From the NCBI GenBank assembly GCA_003427395.1, contig BFEA01000356.1, positions 697,849 through 720,937 of the forward strand: DNA of 23,089 nucleotides. Direction: 5' to 3'. The stretch's first letter is position 1, and each line of letters starts with the position of its first letter. A program made the position numbers and the translations under genes. Below the pieces are notes generated by a model. The model did no database searches. It saw nothing but the letters and a program-made list of their open reading frames with translations, and was not told the origin of the DNA. Below, piece after piece: positions 18,042 to 23,089 of this stretch. The stretch comes from Chara braunii (Eukaryota > Streptophyta > Charophyceae > Charales > Characeae).

Positions 18042-20705
18042 GACAACTGTTCCCATTCCCAATCTGTGGCTCCCGCCGGCATCCTGAGAAGCGCACCTAA
18101 GTTGTTCTGGACGTCGTGCTCGGACCAGGTGTCGCTGTGCTTAATCCTGATCGTCTGCAGGTTTAGCAGTTGACTGTGGGTGTGCCATCTCAGGCTGTTC
18201 TCCTTGGTGGGATCAAAGCGTATGTATACGTCCCTTTGTGCAATCTTGGTGGGGCCTGTCACAATCGAGGCCATAGCCTGTGCCCTGGGTGGTAGGGCTT
18301 TTGCAATGCGGGATTCCAACTGCATTTGCAGAATCCCTGCCGCTGCATCAGACGTGCAGTTTTTTGGGCTAGCCTTGAATGACGACCAGCTCTGCAGCGT
18401 GGCGCCCCCTTGTCTGCCATTTTCCGCCGGTGACAAGCCTCCTTCCCATTTCTCATTTTTCTTTCGAACGGGGATGAGCAGCGCAGCCTCCTGCGACATG
18501 GGGCCGGTGTCAACACCCATCTCAACGAGCTGCCTCAACTTTCTTTTCCGCACCAAGTCGAGCGGAGCGTTCTCCTCCAGGTCCGGAGGTTCCGGTCCCG
18601 ATCGCGGGGGTGGGTGTTGGAGAACCAGGTCCGGCCCCGGGGGCGGGGCAGGTTGTTGCATAACCGGGGGGGTTTGGAGTTCTTCTTGTGTTCCGAGCTG
18701 GCTGGCTTCTTTTGTTGCTGCAGCTTGTGGAGCTTGAAAACGTGCAGACACAATTGTGTCCAATCTGTGCCATGCATCGGACCATTTCACCCCCAGTTGC
18801 AGTCCCTTCTCCAACACATTTTTAAGTGAGATGCTCGTGTCCAGCAAGGCGAAGAGATCCAAGTATGTCTTGTCCTAGAAGTCGTCGGACAGGGGGCCAT
18901 GCTTTGCTTTGAGATTGGCCATCAGCCAGTCTGCTATGGCAACCAGCTTCTGTTCCATGGGTAGATCTAGCGGCGGTGCACCCTCTTCCTCACCTTCCCG
19001 GTCATGCTCCGGGGCCAGTCCCTCCGGTGACATGCTAGCATTATCCGAAAGGGGGTCCACATCCATAAAAGGATCAAGTCCAAAGGCTGCTTGAAGGGGG
19101 TCGGTATCCCTTGTGTAGCCTTCCAACTGGACCCCATTTGCAGTCCCCTCCGATCTTTTTGTTTTCTGGAGATGCTTCAGCGTCACCTCCTGGGCCCCCG
19201 TTGGTCGGGCTGCTTCTTGTTCCAGACTAGGGATGTTGCTTGTTGTGTCTGATTGATGGAATTGAGCAGATGACTCCCCTGCCCGTTTGCTTTTACTCTT
19301 TGTGATCTGAGTTCCATTGTGTTCTCTACTCTTCTCTTCCTGAATGTAACTCTCAGCAGTGGGGCCCGGGGTGGCGCAGGGTTTATCGTCCCGCAATCGA
19401 TCTGGCTCTGTCTGCTGTTTTGAACCCAAATTTCCTTCCCACCTTTCTTTCCTGCTATTTTCCATCGTGAGTTCACCTGGCTCTCCTGCAGGGGTCTTGC
19501 TTGTTTGTCCTGTACCTTTTCCTCCATCGGAGCCGGGGGGGGTCCATGTGTTTGAGGGACGTGTTCCCCAGTCCAGTTCACCGCATCTTTCCCATACCCA
19601 TCCTATTGAGGAACCTTCTTTCGTGCGGTCCTCAATATAAACCCAACCTTCGTGTCCCGAGTCCACAGCTCTCCAATGGGTGACTTTTATTGGGTCCCGC
19701 AGCAATCTCCCTGTTGCTCTTTCCGTTTTCTGTGGATGGAGCGGGCACGCGTACTCGGTGCTTAGATGGTCGTAGGCTCTGCACTTATGGCACCATGGCC
19801 TCGGTTTGTGTGCAGTATGAATCATGTATTCCTTTCCTCCTACCCGATACGGAATCACATCATCGAGGGAGAGTGGTTGGCCCTGAGGGTAATCCAAGGC
19901 CAACATCAAGTAATCATCCCTTTTAGCCACGAAGGAGGGAAGGGGGTCGATGAAAGCAATAATATCGTACTGCAAACCGAAGTCATGTACAAATGCTGCC
20001 TGGATTTTGACTGGGATATGACGGAAGAAATCCTGCATTAGCTTTGCCCTCCTCTCCTCCGGTCCCATCCTGCGCTGTGGCATCTAGGGGTAGATCCGGA
20101 CCTCCGATCGTTCGCAGTGGAGACGCTGCCATCCATCTATCGCCTTCTTGTCTGATTCATGCATGCACAAGACCGTAACCGTAGTGTTGGAGACAGGTTG
20201 TACCAAAAAATGATCCCGGGCCATTTCCGCACTGTTTTTCAGAACTTCAAGCTGGCGGCCAATGCACTTCACTTTGTCGTTGACTGACTTGAAGGCAGCA
20301 TCGTCATGAAACACCCAATTGCTGGCATGTTTCATGTAGACCTCATCCCTGGAAGCTATCCCATTCTGGGGGTAAGCTTTGACCATGACTTGCTTGCCTC
20401 CTTGGGGGGTAAGCTTTGACCATGACTTGCTTGCATCCTTGGGGGGTAAGCTTTGACCATGACTTGCTTGCCTCCTTGTGACACGACCCTTGTTTCCGAC
20501 GGCAGCAGGAATTGGGTCATGAAGAAGGCCCTCGCTGATGGTAGCCCTTCCAGGGGGATCTCAAGTTTCCCAGTTCTTGGACTACCCTAGCCCCGCTGGA
20601 TGGTGAGGGCTCTACCCTGTTGCGAGTTTCGTCCGCCCAGGTGGCCTGTGGTTGGCCATCACATGTCTTATGACTGGAGGGGAAAGATTTCACGTGTTGT
20701 TCCAT
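18026..20705 (-). pseudogene. LINE ORF1, nucleic-acid-binding protein (broken)
   Basis: ORF1 proteins of plant LINEs coat element RNA. The best start is the ATG at 20705, preceded by an in-frame TAG. After a Ser/Pro-rich N-terminus the frame shifts near 20550, and the 37-bp triplication at 20368-20478 shifts it again. From 20386 one frame runs to 18026 with stops only at 20086-20084 and 18877-18875 (a TAG where Trp would fit). The first half contains a DUF4283-like fold region (NWVFHDDAAFKSV, then DFFRHIPVKIQAAFVHDFG) and a zinc knuckle CHKCRAYDHLSTEYAC (about 19792-19745), with spacing CX2CX4HX6C instead of the usual HX4C. A Gly/Ser/Gln-rich disordered region follows. The last ~280 residues, with a Pro-rich stretch and the KASPKNCTSDAAAGILQMQLESR segment, are not recognised. 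Confidence 0.8.
20368..20478. repeat. Three tandem copies of a 37-bp unit inside LINE ORF1
   Basis: The unit GGGGGTAAGCTTTGACCATG... starts at 20368, 20405 and 20442. The copies are nearly identical (a single C/A difference and a G/C difference are visible), giving exactly 111 bp. Because 37 is not a multiple of three, each copy is read in a different frame. Confidence 0.95.
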
Positions 20706-22560
20706 CTTCTTCTCCTACTCCGTTAGAACCCCCGTGTCTTCAGACTGCTGTTTTTCCCGACTCATGCTTATTTCGTTTTATGGAGGGGTTCCGGGGGCGG
20801 TGTTCTGTTGGGACCATCGTTTATGTCGAAGGCGCTCGTCTGCCAGCTGTCTTATTGCCCCACTGTAAAAAAGCATTGAGTCCAGTCGTTTGTGAGCCCG
20901 TTACAGTCTGTTGGTTGGCCTCATGGTGGCGTGGTTTGCTCACTCTTTTTCAGAAACAATGTTTTGCTACATTTGGTAATTGTTTGCGTTGAGTTCTTTG
21001 TTTATTGTGTTTCATTGTGTTTTATTTTGTTTTATTTATTGCACTCATTACGTATTTGTTACGTATTTATTTATTTGTTGTTTGATGTTTCGGTTTATTA
21101 ATTTTCTCTTCTTGCCCTATGCTTCCCAGTTCATACTGATCCAGCAACACTAAGGAGTGGTTGGAATGTGTAAGGGGGCTGCCAGTGTACCTTTGTTGCT
21201 TCGTTATTCAATCACTGCCCGGCCTCCCTCCGTTCCTCTCTCTTCTTCTGTCCTGCGTGGGTCAGTATTATCCTAAACGACTCCGTCAGTCAAATCCTCC
21301 CCCGAATTCCCAATTCCGAGTCCATCGGCGATGTCCTTCACCTCGATCTTCCTCCCACCATCTTTCTTTGTCTTCCCCTCTCCCCCGTGACTCCTTCTTC
21401 CCAGTACACCTCCCCGGCCTTTCCCTTCCTTCCTTTGCCCTTCTTTCCTTCTTCCCCAGTTCCCCCAAATTTGTGAGTCAGACGGCGGTGCCTTTTGCCC
21501 TGGATCGTGGTGCTGCTGTCTTCCTCCCACTCCAGAGCAATGTCCAAATTCACCTGGTCTGTCGGCGTCGTCTTTTCTCGTGTTTTCAACCCCGCCGCTC
21601 ACCTTCCATCCCCTTCTTTTGCTACTTCAGCAAGCATTTGTGCCTAGGACTTCGCCGCCTAGTTGTTTCCAACTTCCCCTGTTCTCCGCGCCTACCATCC
21701 CAGAACTATTGACGTCCTAACCCTTGGTCGTCCCAGTCACTCCTAGAACCCTTTACGTCCTGACTCTTGTTCGTCCAAGTAAGCCGTCCCTTCTGACCGT
21801 GGTCAGTCCACTCTAATCAGTCATCGTGTTGTCACTTTGTCGTCAACCATCTCTTCTTCGGATCTTCGTCAACCCCCTGGTCATCACTCTTTTCCGAAAC
21901 GTACGTTTTTTGGATGGGCGCACTCACAAACATTCGTCGTGTTGGTGCTTTTTTCGTAGCTTCCACTGCCGATGTCCTCCCGCTATATCGTCTTGCTGCC
22001 GCTCCCTCGTCTTAATCTGTGCCCTGTGTCCTTTCGCAGTGTTGTCGTTTTTTTCGCGCTCAAAGTCCATACGCAAATCGCCTTCTCACACACGCAATGT
22101 CCTCGCCTCTTCCGGGTTCGTATCCCTCGGGACAGTCGAGTCGTCAGACATAGATCATCAGCCTTACTGGGTCCGGTAGGAGAGTGGTTCAACCGGGGCT
22201 CAACACTTAAAGACGACCTTCGTTTCAGCTTGCAGCTCGGAGTTCAGACCGTCTACACTGAACTCAGTAGACCTGCCGGACAGTACCGGTCATTGGGCTA
22301 GACGAGTTGTTTAACGAGCGCTCGCCGCTCATGCCCAGGTCTCCAGATGCCAGAGTAGAGCTTAGTCCTACTAAGTCCCGTGCAGGTTTGGCAGCAAGGC
22401 CCTATCCTTCATCCACAAAGTCCTAACACCTAGGACAAAAGAGACTCAATGCAGAAAGGAAAGACAGACGGACTCAAACTCAGCAAGTACCGTAGCGGAG
22501 TGCACATCCACAGGGTAAGGGGATAGGCTAAGGGCTCAGCGAGATATCACCACCTCCAGC
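20706..22560. other. Pyrimidine-rich region without a supported gene
   Basis: The start could contain the LINE 5' UTR (- strand), but no boundary is visible. 20980-21110 is T/A-rich with TACGTATTT occurring twice. 21200-22120 is strongly C/T-rich, and the 183-codon + strand frame at 21161-21712 is Ser/Pro/Leu-rich, as expected by composition. A diverged direct repeat (ACGTCCTAACCCTTGGTCGTCC and a similar copy about 46 bp later, 21711-21782) is present. 22180-22560 has mixed composition. No retroelement domain, tRNA or splice-bounded gene is recognised. Confidence 0.45.
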
Positions 22561-22720
22561 TTGGTCAAAATCTTGGTCAGCAGCTCCGGTCAACGCCTTG
22601 GTCAACGTCGAGTCAACGCGGGCAACCCCCAGTCAGCGCTTGGTCAACACCCTCAGTCAACGCCTGGTCAACCCTTGGTCAACCCTCTGGTCAACGCTCT
22701 GGTCAACGCCCGGTCAACCC
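22561..22720. repeat. Degenerate short tandem array rich in GGTCAA (TTGACC)
   Basis: GGTCAA occurs nine times between 22563 and 22717, with further one-base variants (GGTCAG, AGTCAA, AGTCAG) between them, in units of roughly 12-17 bp such as TGGTCAACGC. Read on the - strand each is TTGACC, the W-box core recognised by plant WRKY factors. The array lies directly upstream of the candidate first exon. Confidence 0.75.
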
Positions 22721-22732
22721 TTCACCTCGGCT

Positions 22733-23016
22733 ATGGCTGCCGGCACCTTCACCTTCGTCACCCTCGCCGCTTACTTCCCCTTCCTTCACTCTTCTTCTTC
22801 TTCACTTCTCTGTATTTTTGTTTTGTTTTGTTTTGTTCACCCCCGGCTATGTCTGTCTTCTTCTCCAATGTCCTCCTTCCAGACTTCTCCTTCTCCCTCT
22901 CCTTAGTCCCTCCTTCTCTGTCCTCCCCGTCTCTCTCCTTCAGCACCCTGTGTCGATACTCCGCGGCTATGGCCGCTCTCTTCCTTCTCCACCGGACCAC
23001 ACAACTCGCCTCACAG
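22733..23016 (+). CDS. Candidate first exon(s) with consensus splice donor (weak)
   Basis: A perfect plant-like splice donor CAG|GTAAGT lies at 23014-23022, with exon end at 23016. The nearest ATG (22969, context GGCTATGG) gives 16 codons to the donor in phase 0, MAALFLLHRTTQLASQ, which would look like the start of a targeting or signal peptide. Two further CGGCTATG motifs lie upstream (22728 and 22844), about 116-120 bp apart. The ATG at 22733 opens a separate frame that stops before the donor. The whole segment is C/T-rich, and no conserved domain is visible. The exon call rests on the donor alone and the rest of any gene would be outside the window. Confidence 0.2.
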
Positions 23017-23042
23017 GTAAGTGACAACCAATCTTGGATCGC

Positions 23043-23045
<3 letters not shown>

Positions 23046-23089
<44 letters not shown>
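23046..23089. repeat. (CT)n microsatellite at the window edge
   Basis: An uninterrupted CT array runs into the right edge of the window, about 30 bp after the candidate splice donor. If that donor is real, the array would be intronic. Confidence 0.95.

Larger units (their letters stand above)
12867..20705 (-). mobile_element. Decayed L1-type LINE (non-LTR retrotransposon)
   Basis: On the - strand the order is ORF1 (20705 to 18026), ORF2 with apurinic-type endonuclease (from 18041), RT with FADD motif, C-terminal zf-RVT zinc motif (ending 13521), a 3' region with tandem repeats, and an A-rich tail. This is the organisation of plant L1-like LINEs. The 3' end is taken as the A-rich tract at 12867-12883 and the 5' end as the ORF1 ATG at 20705; a 5' UTR may extend further right. 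Many stops and several frameshifts interrupt both ORFs. No target duplication was found. Confidence 0.9.

Noticed and set aside
20368-20478. CRISPR-like array
   Set aside because: The three units are directly adjacent without spacers and lie in a eukaryotic LINE.
21161-21712. 183-codon + strand frame
   Set aside because: Composition is Ser/Pro/Leu/Phe from a C/T-rich tract, with no recognisable domain or codon structure.

Overview
The window is non-genic, repeat-rich nuclear DNA of a eukaryote, most likely a streptophyte (land plant or charophyte green alga). The evidence is a Ty3/gypsy element with an integrase plus a C-terminal chromodomain-like tail and a primer site resembling the plant initiator tRNA-Met site, a plant-style L1/LINE whose second ORF ends in a zf-RVT zinc motif, long dinucleotide arrays, and a 340-base N gap typical of a draft assembly. 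The flavour of the protein matches suggests a Chara-like charophyte, but this is a guess that the sequence alone cannot settle. No bacterial operon, rRNA, tRNA or CRISPR array is visible, and no intact cellular gene can be supported.

Layout, left to right. 1-1932: intergenic DNA with a G-rich tandem repeat, a GC-rich nested hairpin, three evenly spaced TTGACC motifs, a G-quadruplex-like run, and three diverged copies of a ~190-bp repeat. 1933 to inside the gap: one decayed Ty3/gypsy LTR retrotransposon on the + strand (5' LTR 1933-2954, primer site at 2959, a 1.3-kb leader, gag, protease, reverse transcriptase, RNase H, integrase, chromodomain-like tail, polypurine tract ending at 9800, 3' LTR from 9801, cut by the N gap 10655-10994). 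10995-12280: purine-rich, low-complexity DNA without a supported gene. 12281-12801: an imperfect fold-back structure carrying mirrored CA/GT microsatellites. About 12867-20705: one decayed LINE on the - strand (A-rich 3' tail, 3' region with a 2 x 181-bp tandem repeat, ORF2 with endonuclease, RT and zinc motif, ORF1 with a CCHC-like knuckle). 20706-23089: pyrimidine-rich DNA of unclear origin with a dense GGTCAA array and, at the far right, a weak candidate first exon with a consensus splice donor.

Neither element can be autonomous as it stands. The Ty3 polyprotein has at least eight in-frame stops and about five frame changes, and has lost key residues of the protease, RT motif A and two of the three integrase acidic residues. 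The LINE keeps most endonuclease and RT catalytic residues but is broken by stops, frameshifts and a 37-bp triplication inside ORF1. The most unusual structures are the AT-hook-like insert in the chromodomain tail, the 37-bp triplication, the fold-back at 12281-12801, the 22-bp perfect inverted repeat in the LINE and the GGTCAA cluster. I do not see convincing evidence of an undescribed biological system.
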